Source of the DNA: Synanceia verrucosa
Taxonomy: Eukaryota; Chordata; Actinopteri; Perciformes; Synanceiidae
NCBI GenBank assembly: GCA_029721515.1
Contig: CM056562.1
Span: 18,111,335 to 18,175,334 of the forward strand
DNA length: 64,000 nt
Reading direction: 5' to 3'
Shown here: positions 49,601 through 61,090 of the stretch, one piece after another
How positions within the stretch are numbered: the first letter of the stretch is position 1
Layout of the letters: each line of letters starts with the position of its first letter
Made by a program: the position numbers and the translations under genes
Notes under the pieces: generated by a model
Seen by the model: the letters and a program-made list of their open reading frames with translations, nothing else
Told to the model about the DNA's origin: nothing
The model's database searches: none

Positions 49601-52600
49601 TGTTCCACTTACATTCTTCATGTATAACAACCTAAAAATAGTGAAGCACCAAGAGACAAGAAAGCTTTCTCTTTCTTGTCAAATCTATTCTGACAACCCA
49701 AATCTCCATGTCCCTCCACAAGGCTCGCTCACTCATTCATAACTGTAGGCTGCAGAGATGGAGGCGCCGGCCATGTGACCACACGCTGATTGCAAAGGGT
49801 CAGAAAGTCCAACTGCAGGGACACACTGCTGCATCACAAGACGAGGCTGGCTCCCCTTCATCCATCATCTGAGGCAGCATTTTATGTATGCTGATCCAGA
49901 AAGACTTCAGGCAAACTTGTCCCCGTTGCCTATTTAAATTTTGCAAATTTAAGGTTGCTTCTCATAATGTACAAAGCAGCTGAAAACGTGTGGAGAGGAC
50001 TCCTTGACAAGCTGCACCCAGAGAGATGTTTTATGTTGGCAACACAATGAAGCTTAATGGAAGTGAAAATATAACTAATCTGCCACCAAATGAAAGACAA
50101 AAAGATCATCTTAAACAAGACGAATAGTTAACAGCCACTGCTCCATGAGGCACAGCAGTGCTTTGAGCGGATGCTAATAATGACAATGCATGACAATGCA
50201 ACATGTTGATGTTCAGCGCAAAATACAAGTCATTAGTATCCATCCTCTGGGGATAATGAATACAGAGTCAAATCCATCCACTAGGTGTTGATTTCAGACC
50301 AACAGATTGATATTCATGGAGCTCTATAAACACATAGGCATACATAAATGAAATGCCTCCACCAGCTAATCTAGTTGCAGTTACATCCATGCCTGTCCAA
50401 AATGTCACCACTTCATCATTTTATCCCATTACAATTATGTGTGAAATTGTCATATAAATGACTGAGCTATGGCCAAAAACAGTATTGTGAGGTCATAGTG
50501 ACCTTTCACCACCAAAATCTAATCAGTTCAGGCCAAGAGGACGTTGGTGCCAAATTGAAGAAATTTCCTCCAGGCTTTCCTGAGATATCGCATTCACAAG
50601 AATAGGACAGACAACCCGAAAACATAATGCCACCGGCCACAGCTGTCGCCAGCACAGAGGCATAAAAAAAAGAGGTCATCTATCTACAATTGTGGACAGC
50701 AGTGAAAATACCATCCACAAGCTTGGGCCTTTGTTATACACCTACAGTCAAAACCTGAGCATGAGTGTGACCACTGAAAGCCTTCTGAAAATAAAAAAAC
50801 ACACCTGTGATACTGTCACTGTCAATGAACAGCAATGTGGTAACTGCAAGGTTAAAACTCCATGAAAAAAAACAAAACATATCTGTATGGAATTCTAATG
50901 ACCAGAAAATGTCTTATATGTTGCCACTTTCCAAAATGTCCACAAAAATTACATAAAGTTTTGGCAGACATGCATCACTAACCCCAGGCAATAAGAAACA
51001 GACAAGAGAGAGATGGAGAGTGAGTGCGTTCATGACGGTAAAAGCCTGAATCACCAGTGCTCACTGTGTCAACACGTTATTACGAGAGTGACTAGACCAT
51101 ACATGCAGCTGAAGCATGAAAGACACATATGGCTGGTTTACTATACGTCCACACACACTGCACTCGGGGCTCTGGTTGCCAACACCTCAATAGACGTTCA
51201 TAATAAATTTTCTGAAAAGGTTTCAGTGTGGGATGAATGAAAAGGGAATGCACTTACTGCTTGACAGATGGTGCGGTATTTGATTCGATTGATGCCGCCG
51301 GCAAACACAGCAAAGGTCAGCGCCGTGTGGAAACAGAAGTTGAGAAGCATATGCCATCCCTTCCGACTGATGCGGATCGCGCTGCAAAAAGAAACCAAGA
51401 ATCAAAAGAATTAGCAGGTAAATACCACACCCCACAGTGTTTTGTGTTTCATCATCTCATTGAGATTCACTTTTCAAGCTATAGCGCCCATCAGTCACTT
51501 CAAGTATGATTTAAGCCAGTCTTTTACAAGGTCTGCATAAATTCCCGTTTTCTTTTACCTTGCTACTGCCACATAGATTAACAGCCCCAGGAGAGCCTGG
51601 GGGATGCTGCTCACAGAATCTGAGTGGTGCAAACAAGCCATTACATACTCCACTGCCAATACATGCGCTGAATAATAGAATACTTTCAAGTATAATGAAA
51701 ACATTTCAACCTTGGCTCAACTTTGACAAGTAATATTTCAAATATTTTTTCATGTTGGGTCAACATAAGTCATCCAACTTAAACAGATTGTTTTCAGTTA
51801 AAGTAAACATTTTTATATGCTTTTTTATAGGTTATTTCTGTTTTATGGTTGCTAGCATATCAAACATCACCATAGTGTATTTCCAGCTCTGGACTTCTAG
51901 AGCTAGCGCTGCAAGCTGATTTCTTTGGAAAAGAGCTGCCAACCATGGGCTCAGTTTTGTGATTTTAGACAATTGTGACTCATAAAGTTATCATCAATCA
52001 TGCACACAACATCACTCAAGGTGTAACCACACTCACTCTTTATATTCAACTGTATTACAACAATGGCTTTGTGGAACAGCTGAAAAAATAAAAATAAAAT
52101 ACCACTACTACTTCTAATAATAATAATAAAACACTAGAGACAGAGCAGAGATGCACATATCATTAGACTTCTGCATAGTTTGAGTGCATTCTGGGAGGTT
52201 TGTCTACATGTCTATCTTGAGATGCAAACATGAAGTCTAATAAGGACATTTAAACTTGACATCCATCATAAACTTAATTAAAAACATTTGACCAGAGTGC
52301 ATGAAAACCAAGATTCAACACTCAAAGTCAAAATGTGTACCTTAATAATGTGTAATTGTGCACCAGACAGAAGTGCACCAAACCTTTGGGGGTGAAATGT
52401 ACAAAACAAACGTTTTAGTTCATTTTGACTGAGGAATAGTGTTTATGAAACGTTTTTTGAGACAATGAAAATAAAGTTTCCAAAAAAAAAAATCAGATTT
52501 TTTTTTCATTTTCAAAAGGTCTATTCACAAACCATATTCTCACTAAATGTTATGGCTATTCATTGGCCAACCTTCCCACACAGCCCCTTCACCCACTAAC

Positions 52601-54806
52601 ACACCTACTGGACATGAAATCACTCTGCTGGTTCCACGATGAAATAAAAAGAGATGGCTTCCAGTCGGCTGAGCCAATTGAAGTTTTCACAATGTAAAAC
52701 TATGCACTCATATCCACTTTGTGAAATATGGAATTAGCTGGGGGGTTACACAGTCTTGGACAGAGCACTTAACCCACATTACCATTTTTCCATCCAGCTG
52801 TTAGAAAATAGGCTAAATAGGTCAGACAAAACTAACGTATTTGTCGTACTCTGTGAATTACCAGACCATCTATTCTTTTAATTACTTCCTCGTGTCAGCA
52901 CCCCTCCCCCCTCCATACAGTCACTGTCACCATTTGAAATTATATAACCTTGCACTGGAAATCTCCACTCCCCAAAATGGAGGAGCGGAGCCCCGGCTGC
53001 ACGTGAGCCAACTGTAGATGAAGCAGTGAGCTATGAGGCGTGTCTGGGGCCGGGCTTCGCTGCTCTGTGTGAGGGGACGCAGAGTTAAAGCTGCTGCTGT
53101 CGATGCCTCTGCCGCGGTCCAAGTACTGAACTCCATCCAGCAAAGAGGCCATAAATCAGGCTGGCTCCTGGCCTCCCTGGAAGGGGGTTTTCATAGGCTG
53201 TGTTCTGGGCTTTCATTGGGTCAAGTACATTAACCTGGCAACCCTCCACACCCCCATCTCCCAGAAGGTACAGTATGGGGGGGGTTACTACTGTCCTTTC
53301 TCTGCATCTGCTCTCTCACCTTCCACCCACTGCTGAGCCAACTCTAAGTTATGTTAAAGCTGTGGACAGTAAAATATGACACACTATACAATGGGTAGTT
53401 TCGGCTGAGCCATTCCATTGGTGGAAGACACGTTTCTAACATGCTGATAAGTCCCATAACCCGCAGCTGTAGCAGCACTGTTCAATGGAGAAATGGAAGT
53501 GGTTTCAGGCTAATTATGATGGAGAAAAGACAGCAACCTGGCAGCAAAAGGGCTGAGCTATATGATTGAAATCAATAACACGATACTAATATATGTAAAA
53601 CAATACAACAAATCTCACATAAGAATAAGATGTAATATAAACAGAATGTTTGGCCACTTGAGGATGGCAACGAGCCATAAGCACAACAATGACATGCTAG
53701 TTTGATTTTGGGGGAAGGTTGGTATTCTTACTGATCTAACATGAATACAATCATACTAAATGATGATTCCTGTCGTTCCCTTCCAGACAAAGAGCATCGA
53801 GTCTGGCAGGCAGGGCTGACTGCAGCTCAGAAGGTTACAGTCAAGCAATGGAAATCATGTTCACTGGCTTTGGAGCCTTTTTGACTTCTCTTACCTGGGA
53901 CTATCATCAGCAAGAGTCAATTACGCATAACCAAACAATTAACTCATTGAATGCCAATGATGTGTATATATGTTAAAGTGGTATTCCGGCCGCTGACACA
54001 ACAGGGAGCTCCTGTGATTAATTTTGGGACTTTTGGGATACGTAGTCGAAACATAAAATAGATGGCATATCAAAGCCAGAGAGATCAAAGCATGAAGAGG
54101 AGATGTCGGTACAAGAAAAAAAGTGGTGAAACTAGCCTCTATTCTACTTCAGATAAAACAAGAATGGAACAAGGTGCAAACAAACTTTTTTTTTCCATGA
54201 TGAAATAGAGAATCTCTTCTTTCATTTTAGCTATTCCATGTTTTCAGAGTCATAGTACAGAATATTTGGTGGGTCTTGAAAGATGAGCAAAAACGCTGGC
54301 ACAAGCAACTTTCTGTTTTAAAAAGGGGCTGGCACTCAGTGAGTTTGTTGATGTTTAGCATAAACTAAAGTTACATGATGTTACATCCATCGCTTAAGTT
54401 ATATTACTAATTTTAATCAAACCTAACAAAAGTGTCTTTGTTGCTTAAACTTGACTGTTTCACAGTGAATTAGAATGCAAACACAACATTCTAGCTGTGT
54501 TTTTGTCTTCACCAACTTCCAATAATAACTCTGTCTGTCTTCAGTGGAGATGTATCACAGATCTCTTAGAGAAAACAGCCGCCTCCAAAGCTTTGTAGAG
54601 AGTAGAGGGAAACAGCATAGTTAGATTACACATGGCCAGCTGGCACAATGGTTGCTTTTAAATCATTAACTTGGATGGAAAAAGATAAAACATAAATTAT
54701 ATCCCCCAGCTCTACATTATAGAATGTATTGTCTTTTCTTTTTAAATTAAAATTTTTAAACACATGTTGATAGGCATTGTCTATCTCGAATGTAAAACTT
54801 ATTATA

Positions 54807-54839
<33 letters not shown>

Positions 54840-56460
54840 GTTCTGTCATTCCTATTAAATTTAAGCAATTTAGGATATTTATTGATAATGTACAGACAAC
54901 AACCAACTGCAAAACAAATCAACTAAAGTCATAAATAATGTTAAATATTAATTCTCAGTGGATTTATAATTTTTTTTATCATTGTTGAACACTGATGACG
55001 TCTGGATAGATGATTCAATCAGTAGCTGCATGACATCAATGTGCTCCATTTTGACGTTTATGAGTTCTAGGTCTGGGGTAATGCTGGAAATGGTTTTGTG
55101 TTCAAAGACTCGACCCACCATTGTGTTCTTTACCAGGCTCATATGTGGCACATCAGCATTGCACAGATCACATTATATGTTGGCTTGTCATGCTGGTAGT
55201 GAAAGAACCAGCAGCACATAGTGTATGTACATATTTCTGGTGTGTCAGTGAGTTGAAGTGAGAAAGTGACAAATTCAAGCATGCACAATCTACTGTGGCT
55301 GTCCTTGAACAGCCTCCATCACATCCTGCCCATTTAATACACAGTCCCAATGCTTCACTGCTTGGATACTGTCAGTCAGCTGGAGTGATACTACATAACA
55401 CAAGTGTTACTAAACAGAGATGTGTTTCAGTGCTGGGGGAGTGCCTGGAGGGAGGTGAGGAGAATGAGGAGGTGTTGGATTTTGTTAATGTGAGTGCTGC
55501 TGATGGGAAAAAAAACCTGACACCATGAAAGCTCTGGCTTCATATTTTAAATATGAGCTTTTTTTTCTGTGTAGTTTCAACTGGAAATGAATGTCTTCTT
55601 GCTCTGACAAACACTTTGGGATGAATCAGTGCACAAGTATGATATTTTGGAGCCAATCTTACCCCGGTTTTGAGAAACCTGGATGTGCAAGCATGAGTTG
55701 ACACCAAGACATGTCATCAGGCAGGTGATCGTAAACCTGGAAACTGCTATGTTTATAAATAAATATGATTTTGTATTGTTTCTGGCATTGAGCTTCATTA
55801 CAAATATCTAGCACTGTTTGGAAATGTGTCTGCAATTGTGAAATTGCTCCTGTCTGTATTGCCGTTTTAATTTTTTTTCTCCAGTCAATACTGCAGTGCT
55901 AGACGACAGTAATGCTGTCATCACTGTCTGCCTGCAGAAGGACGCACCCTGTCTCTGTCCCAGGTGTCACAGATGGATGCAACTGCTGCTGTGCATTCAC
56001 ACAGTTTCATAAATGTTTGTGCTTTAGTCACAGTAAGGACACAAATAACATAAATAAAACCAAATATATAAGTCTGAGACAATATCAGTGAACTGTGTTA
56101 TCCCATGAATAAAATGCTACTTCTCAGAAAATGTGACATTGGAGACATTTCCCATTTCCTTTATATCAAAATAGATGGAGAGCTATTACAATAATGGCAC
56201 ATTAATGCCACAGACATGATAAAGTGACTGATGCTTTCCAAGAAAAATAGATGATGTATTGCTGTGCTGAAATAATACGCCAGTCAGACTCCCTCTGCTT
56301 TAATAATAGCATATTAACCTAAGACAAGCAGACAGATGTCACAGTGCAAAACAACAACATGCATTTTGTGTTTATCTCTAGAGGAAATAACAGGAGTAAA
56401 GGTGGCTTTAATGCCCGTTAGAAATCCATTAAAAGCATACATTTCTGTTATGACTCTCTG

Positions 56461-56496
<36 letters not shown>

Positions 56497-57682
56497 CTGC
56501 ATATGTGTATTAGATCCTCTTAGTCAGACAGGCTGCAGTACTTTATGCCAGCCTAAAGCATCTGACTCACACCCAGGATCTGTGACAAAAATAAACTATA
56601 AACCGCAAAGGGAAAAAGGTAAGAGGTTATAAAAGCATCTGCCCCAAAGTCCAGATGTGGAAATGAAGTTAATGGCTGTCATTTAAAAATTGAAGTGCGT
56701 AAATTAGGTTCAACAAAATCGAGGTGGTGCTTTCTTCTTACCTGTGGTGCACTATGTACGTGATGATGGAGGCGAAGAGGCAGAGCAACATGACCGCCGT
56801 GCAGGCATACACGACCGGGTGCAAAAACTCCCCAGGGTACTGGGGGAAAGACAGCACCTTCTTCAGATCCTGACACAGAAAAGAGAGAGAACGAGAGGGA
56901 ATCAGACATAATAAATGTAGTATCAGAAAAATAATCAGTGAGCAAGAACTAGGCCTGTACTGTGACAGAATTTCTGACACTCAAGGACAAAAAAAGATGA
57001 GCTCTCCATATGCACAGGCAGAGTAAAACACACCAGCGAGATACACAAGAAAAATACAAATGAATGTCAGGGAAATGTCTTCCGAGTTAGAATGCTGTCC
57101 AAATCAGCATAAAAGACTAACAACCCTGTCGAGTGAATATTCTTCCCCCTGTATTTACATTTTGCATTTCAGGCATTTAGCTGACGCTCTCATAGTCGCA
57201 ACTCCTGAGAGCAACAATAGCATAATCTTCCCAGTCTGCCAACATAGAAAGCAAAACAAAAATGGATAGCGGTCAGGCGAAAAGACCAAAAAAATGAAAA
57301 CAAAGTTAAGTCGCTTTTTGTGTTTCGAAAAGACCCATTGTTAACAGACGCTCATTAAATCCTTATCACAATCACAGTCCGTTCGCTTGGTAATTTATTC
57401 TACAAGACCAACTTCTTCAACTCTTTTTGACAGCTACAGATTAAAAACTCTCAAAGTAGAGGCAACTTTTTAACTCATTTATCGGTGTATCTGTAAGCTT
57501 CAGATCTGCTGTATTAAGAGACAAAACAAGCTATTGTAAAATCCTGACACCCACTTGGCATCTTTGTGTGGAGCCACCAGTGACGTCACGATTCAGACTC
57601 CATCATGTTGATGTTGCTAAATAAAGCGCACCTTATCTCCATAACCCCGCCAGCACAGCGTGAGTTTGTGTCTGGGAGAGTG

Positions 57683-57728
<46 letters not shown>

Positions 57729-59712
57729 TCTGACTCCATCATTGTCTAGGTGAGCAGCCGAGACAATGTGGGATGTACTCTCTCTGTGGTTTTCCAAAAG
57801 GCTGATGAGCCTGTCGGGGCCTGTGAGGGGTCGTGACCTTCAAGCTGAGCATTCATAAGCACAGTTGTGAAGTAGCAGCTCGAGATGAAATAAAAGGTTT
57901 GGTGGGCAGGACACTGGGGAGATGTAGAGCAGGAGAGTGTGAGGTACAAACACTCATCACTGCCTGCATCCAATAAAGCCTTTCGTGTGTGTGGAAAGAG
58001 ACATGGAGCTGCTATTTCTTTACAAGTTCTTGAGAGGATTCTTCTTTCTTTTGGAGGAGTAAGGACTCATCTCTCTGTTGCTCTTGCTACTTCCAAAAGA
58101 TCACTGGGTCTTTATGGTTAATAACAAGCTGCAGGAAATGCATAACTGGGGATGCACTAAAACATGTTTCCCATCCTATGATGGTCCATCCATCATCTGT
58201 ACCCAGTTAGACCATACAGGGTCATGGTGGGCTGGGGGCAGGGTACACCTTAGGCAGACGGACATTTACTCTCATTCACACCTACATTAAGACTCATATA
58301 ACGAGATTTGGAGGATGTGTCTGTTTTTTAGCCTTTTCAAAACCCCAAAACACATGTTAAAATTTTAAGGGTTGGATCACACAGTGTGTTTGTCTACTCT
58401 TATGTGCAAATGATAGCATGCTCAACTAACTGGTTGTTAATTAGCTGTTAAAAAAATGGAGAAACCATAACACTCACAAGATATTAGACTACCAATCACA
58501 GAAAACTGAAAATGCTAACTCCGTTAACTGCTAACACCGACCAGGTCAAATCCATCCATCCATTATCTACCGCTTATCCTCATAGGGTCGCGGGGGGGCT
58601 GGAGCCTATCCCAGCTGTCTTTGGGCGGAAGGCAGGGTACACCCTGGACAAGTCGCCACCTCATCGCAGGGCGCATAGAGACAGACAACCATTCGCACTC
58701 ACATTTCACACTCACATTTCACACCTACGGTCAATTTAAATTAGCCAATTAACCTAATCCCCATGCATGTTTTTGGATGGTGGGAGGAAGCTGGAGTACC
58801 CGGAGAGAACCCACGCAGACACGGGGAGAACATGCAAAGTCCACACAGAAAAGCCCCGGGCCCGTGATTCGAACCCGGTACCTTCTTGCTGTGAGGCGAC
58901 AGTGCGAACTACTACACCACCGTGCCGCCCACCAGGTGAAATCATCACAGTGAAATATCAAACAGAGATAAAGAGGAAAAATTTCACCTTTCAGCTCTTT
59001 GGTTCCTCTTTAGCTGCTAAATGCTCCACTATCTTCATCACCTAGCAGTCTGTAGTTTAGTGCTAGAAGAGGTAATCACATTTACAGTGGGTTTTTAGAG
59101 CTTTGTGCTGAAAACAGCTGCTTGTGTCCTACAAAATTACATTCCCATGGAGCTAAAGTGAATTCTTAATGTTTTGAGGGAAATCTTCCAGATTACCGTC
59201 ACAGTTTTAAACATGTGGTTAATGTTGTATTGAAACAAAACAAATAAAGCTACTTTGTCAGGTTCACACAACAAAATTATTTGGTAAAAAAATATGGCTT
59301 GACATAAAATCACTTCAACCTGAAATGGACTTTCTCGCTTGTTATATTTGTCGTTATAACTTCAACGGTCAATCACATGCTGCAGCCTCCCATGGATCAT
59401 TACATTAAGTATTCATGATGCTTCAAAGGCAAAAGTCTTAAAATGTAATCTGCAACAAAATAGCCTCCTTTTAAATATAATTGAGAATGCAGTTTAGTTG
59501 TAAAGCAACAGAATTATAAGCACACTGTTGTGAAAACAGGGCTGATGAGTGTGATGAGACAAAATCACAACAGTTAAGTTGGGGGCTATAAGATAAAAAC
59601 TTTAAGATAAAGAGGACTGCAGAGTCAGGTGGTAATTCTCTCAAGGTATCATAGTCATTTGGTCAGTTGCTAATATAAAACTATTGATTAGATCAGCTTT
59701 AATACTCACCAT
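33227..59712 (-). CDS. adgra1: ADGRA1 (GPR123), adhesion GPCR lacking the large N-terminal region
   Basis: ADGRA1 is an orphan, brain-expressed member of adhesion GPCR group A. Unlike its relatives it has almost no extracellular region and no GAIN/GPS autoproteolysis site. The exons listed separately join in phase to about 641 residues. Predicted helices: TM1 18-41, TM2 55-73, TM3 84-105, TM4 135-155, TM5 176-196, TM6 273-292, TM7 298-319. The cytoplasmic tail of about 320 residues has His/Cys-rich clusters (365-376, 496-551). It ends TGNIRTGPWKNETTV, whose last residues form a class I PDZ ligand for synaptic scaffold proteins. The motifs KGWHMLLNFCFH, GVTARNIYKQVTKK and CWMAWEPSLGAFFGP are diagnostic. 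It precedes KNDC1 in tandem. Whether this is the a or b fish paralogue cannot be told. Confidence 0.96.
34799..34894 (-). CDS. adgra1: ADGRA1 exon (TM4 and second extracellular loop)
   Basis: A 96-nt exon with acceptor TCATTTTCAG and donor CGTA|GTAAGT. It encodes FYLVSGGVPLIICGVTAAVN, then the loop IDNYGSVGQAS. Split codons (AGA before, TAC after) fit both neighbours. Confidence 0.96.
37950..38125. repeat. Fish interspersed repeat, copy B (same family as 3.04-3.19 kb)
   Basis: The text GAAGCTTGATACC, TTTAGCTTAGCATAAGGAAGG, GGAAACAG and CTGGCTCTGTCCAAAGGTAA follows a dispersed teleost repeat that I recall from many loci. Class not determined. Confidence 0.55.
40441..40691. mobile_element. MITE with long terminal inverted repeats
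   Basis: The arm at 40441-40509 (TTGGATCTTATTTCTGTGAT, CATTTACTCACC) is the imperfect reverse complement of the arm at 40621-40691 (GGTGAGTAAATGG, CCCAGAAATAAGGTCCA). Each arm is about 70 bases, with about 110 bases between. There is no coding capacity. Such a structure is typical of a non-autonomous DNA transposon. Confidence 0.75.
42721..42866 (-). CDS. adgra1: ADGRA1 exon (TM3 and second cytoplasmic loop)
   Basis: The acceptor is TTCGCCCTACATCAG and the donor TTGAG|GTAAGC. It encodes VGVVLHYSSLSTMLWLGVTA then RNIYKQVTKK and a Pro-rich loop (DGDPPPPPKQPLL). It has 48 codons plus two bases, starting in phase 0. Confidence 0.96.
43174..43209. repeat. Perfect 13-bp hairpin
   Basis: CAGTATGGTGGGG at 43174-43186 is the exact reverse complement of CCCCACCATACTG at 43197-43209, with a 10-base loop. 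A nested GTGGGG/CCCCAC pair gives an alternative shorter stem. It lies in an ADGRA1 intron. Confidence 0.95.
43451..43488. repeat. AG-rich simple repeat
   Basis: A run of A followed by (GA)n, polypurine on the plus strand. Confidence 0.9.
47100..47365 (+). repeat. Possible retroelement 3' end
   Basis: AT-rich sequence ending GATGGGACAAATAAAGGTTT followed by ATCTTATTTTAT, which resembles the 3' tails of dispersed fish retroelements. The call rests on memory and is weak. Confidence 0.35.
48660..48840 (+). repeat. Degenerate minisatellite
   Basis: About four units of roughly 40-45 bases, each starting near (A)AGTGCCC(C/T)CT and containing GG(C/T)-rich text then ACACAC or AACACG. Confidence 0.55.
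50330..50670 (+). repeat. Dispersed fish repeat with ERE-like palindrome
   Basis: The text CTGAGCTATGGCCAAAAACA, CCAAAATCTAATCAGTTCA, TTTCCTGAGATATCGCATTC and ATAATGCCACCGGCCACAGC follows a very common teleost repeat. The two ends carry related inverted text (ATGCCTCC... and ...AGAGGCAT), suggesting a MITE. Confidence 0.6.
50490..50504. promoter_or_regulatory. Perfect estrogen response element palindrome
   Basis: AGGTCA, a 3-base spacer, then TGACCT: the exact consensus inverted repeat bound by estrogen receptors. It lies inside the dispersed repeat. Binding in vivo is not shown by sequence. Confidence 0.5.
51258..51381 (-). CDS. adgra1: ADGRA1 exon (first cytoplasmic loop, TM2, start of TM3)
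   Basis: The acceptor is CTTTTTGCAG and the donor CAAGCA|GTAAGT. One base completes Ser, then AIRISRKGWHMLLNFCFHTA and FAVFAGGINR, ending at the conserved Cys of TICQA. It has 41 codons and ends in phase 0. Confidence 0.97.
54801..54839. repeat. ATT trinucleotide microsatellite
   Basis: A (TTA)n run of about 12 units. Confidence 0.95.
56463..56495. repeat. CA microsatellite
   Basis: An uninterrupted (AC)n run. Confidence 0.95.
56742..56869 (-). CDS. adgra1: ADGRA1 exon (N terminus and TM1)
   Basis: The acceptor is CTTTTCTGTGTCAG and the donor CCACAG|GTAAGA. It encodes DLKKVLSFPQYPGEFLHP then TM1 (VVYACTAVMLLCLFASIITY). It has 42 codons plus two bases. The exon itself lacks an ATG, so the initiator Met must come from an upstream exon. 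Confidence 0.96.
57684..57726. repeat. CA microsatellite
   Basis: An uninterrupted (AC)n run in the ADGRA1 intron before the microexon. Confidence 0.95.
58553..58930 (-). mobile_element. tRNA-derived SINE, minus-strand copy
   Basis: The reverse complement runs GGGCGGCACGGTGGTGTAGT to GATAATGGATGGA, the same family as the copies at 4.7 and 15.05 kb. The target-site duplications ACCAGGTCAAATC (58540-58552) and ACCAGGTGAAATC (58931-58943) differ at one base. A duplicated CTCACATTTCACA lies within the body. Confidence 0.9.
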
Positions 59713-59728
59713 AACATCTCTGATATAG
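59710..59728 (-). CDS. adgra1: ADGRA1 first coding exon, 19-nt microexon carrying the ATG
   Basis: The minus strand shows a T-rich tract and TCCTTCTATAG acceptor, a 19-nt exon ending in ATG, and the donor ATG|GTGAGT. Joined to the TM1 exon it reads M-DLKKVLSF, the expected ADGRA1 N terminus. A second ATG five bases upstream is out of frame and meets a stop quickly. The in-frame codons before the ATG are open (YIRDV), so a longer N terminus from further upstream is possible. If the acceptor is not used, this could be the end of a larger first exon. Confidence 0.65.
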
Positions 59729-60817
59729 CTATAGAAGGAGAAAAAAAAAATCACTGATCTTTAAAAACACTGACATGAGGTACGCAGCCTGTAGCTTAGC
59801 CAGAAAAATCAAAAAGGACAAGAGGAAGGAACGGAGGACAAGATGGAGCGAGGACTGCAATTAGACCTGAGCAATAAAATTCACCTTCATTTGGGAGAAC
59901 GGTGGCACACAGCTGTATAGTGTCAGAGAAGGAAAGGACAGTGGGGGGTGGTAACCTTTGGGGGAAAACACAAAACAAACAGATCCTAAAATTGGGAACA
60001 GCATCACATCATTGACTTATTAAGTTTGGATTTGTCCCCGGAACGATGTCACAGAAGGACAATGAAAACTGGTGTTAATTACAGCTCAATGAATTGATGT
60101 TGCTTAAAAAAAAACAAAAAAAAAAAAAACGAGGCCTGAAGCATCAGCAGAAAATCCTGCTGAAATGAAGCTTTTAAGTCAGTAAGCTGATTTATAGACT
60201 TAAAGAGCAAATAACACTTGGAAGGGGTTTAGATCATGAAAAATAACACCAACTTAACTAAAGGTCAAAGAGAAAATGATTCAGAGGGAATCAGTAACTG
60301 CATCGGTAAAAACCAAACTGTGTTCAGAAGCACTGAGCAGATGAGCGATGCTCAAGTGTCACATGGTGAGTGACGGCAGCCATAGATGACTTTAGGTGTG
60401 AGGGAGGAAGTTGAATGTTCTCATGGGATACATTATCATCATCATCACTGGGTTTATAATGCTGGCTGAGAATGTCAGCCTCTCGCCTCCACAGTCTTTA
60501 ACCATTTCTCACCCTGACAAATAGCTTAGCAGCCCACAGCTGCGCTGAGCCGATTTCCTCAAAATCCATAAGACGTCATGCATCGTAGAAGTTGCTACTC
60601 CCAAAACCTGAATGCCTTATAACTTATAAGTAGATAATTAACTTTTAGGATGCAAGAAATCAATGTACTGTGCACTAAAACTGCACCGACACACAACACC
60701 TACACAGCAGCTTTACATTTGAAAACATTAAACATTGCTTTGGGAAACTGCAAAAATCTGTCATTTAATCTTATTTAATATTTCTATATGTGAAGCAAAG
60801 CTGTGGAACGGGTTGGT

Positions 60818-60836
60818 TATATATATATACATATAC

Positions 60837-60877
<41 letters not shown>

Positions 60878-60891
60878 CGTATATATATATA
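60818..60891. repeat. TA-rich palindromic microsatellite
   Basis: A (TA)n run flanked on each side by ACATATACGTATAT, so the whole block is nearly self-complementary and could extrude a cruciform. Confidence 0.9.
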
Positions 60892-61034
60892 ATCAACTGA
60901 TGATTGTCAAATATTGACAAAGGGGAAAGGGTGCTAACAGCAGACAAACATCACCATATCCCATATAGTGGCGCGAAACATCTGGTGTGACTAAAGCTGC
61001 AGAAGCAGGGACAGGCTTCATGTGCAGTGAGACA

Positions 61035-61035
<1 letters not shown>

Positions 61036-61088
<53 letters not shown>
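61036..61088. repeat. CA microsatellite
   Basis: An uninterrupted (AC)n run of about 26 units. Confidence 0.96.

Positions 61089-61090
<2 letters not shown>

Larger units (their letters stand above)
42867..51257. other. ADGRA1 intron
   Basis: It contains the hairpin at 43.2 kb, a degenerate repeat of CATTCATAATGCTTT-like units at 44.54-44.70 kb, a G+C-rich patch at 46.25-46.75 kb, a probable retroelement 3' tail at 47.1-47.36 kb, a small minisatellite at 48.66-48.84 kb and the repeat at 50.33-50.67 kb. No exon was recognised. Confidence 0.6.
51382..56741. other. ADGRA1 intron
   Basis: It contains a minus-strand ATG frame of 70 codons at 52940-53152 in a G+C-rich patch (possible alternative first exon), a TTA/TAA microsatellite at 54801-54839 and a CA microsatellite at 56463-56495. 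Otherwise AT-rich with nothing recognised. Confidence 0.6.
56870..59709. other. ADGRA1 intron 1
   Basis: It holds a CA microsatellite and a minus-strand SINE; no other exon was recognised. Confidence 0.6.

Noticed and set aside
59796..59978. Minus-strand frame just upstream of the ADGRA1 microexon, considered as an N-terminal exon
   Set aside because: It has no donor in phase with the microexon and no ADGRA-like extracellular motif.
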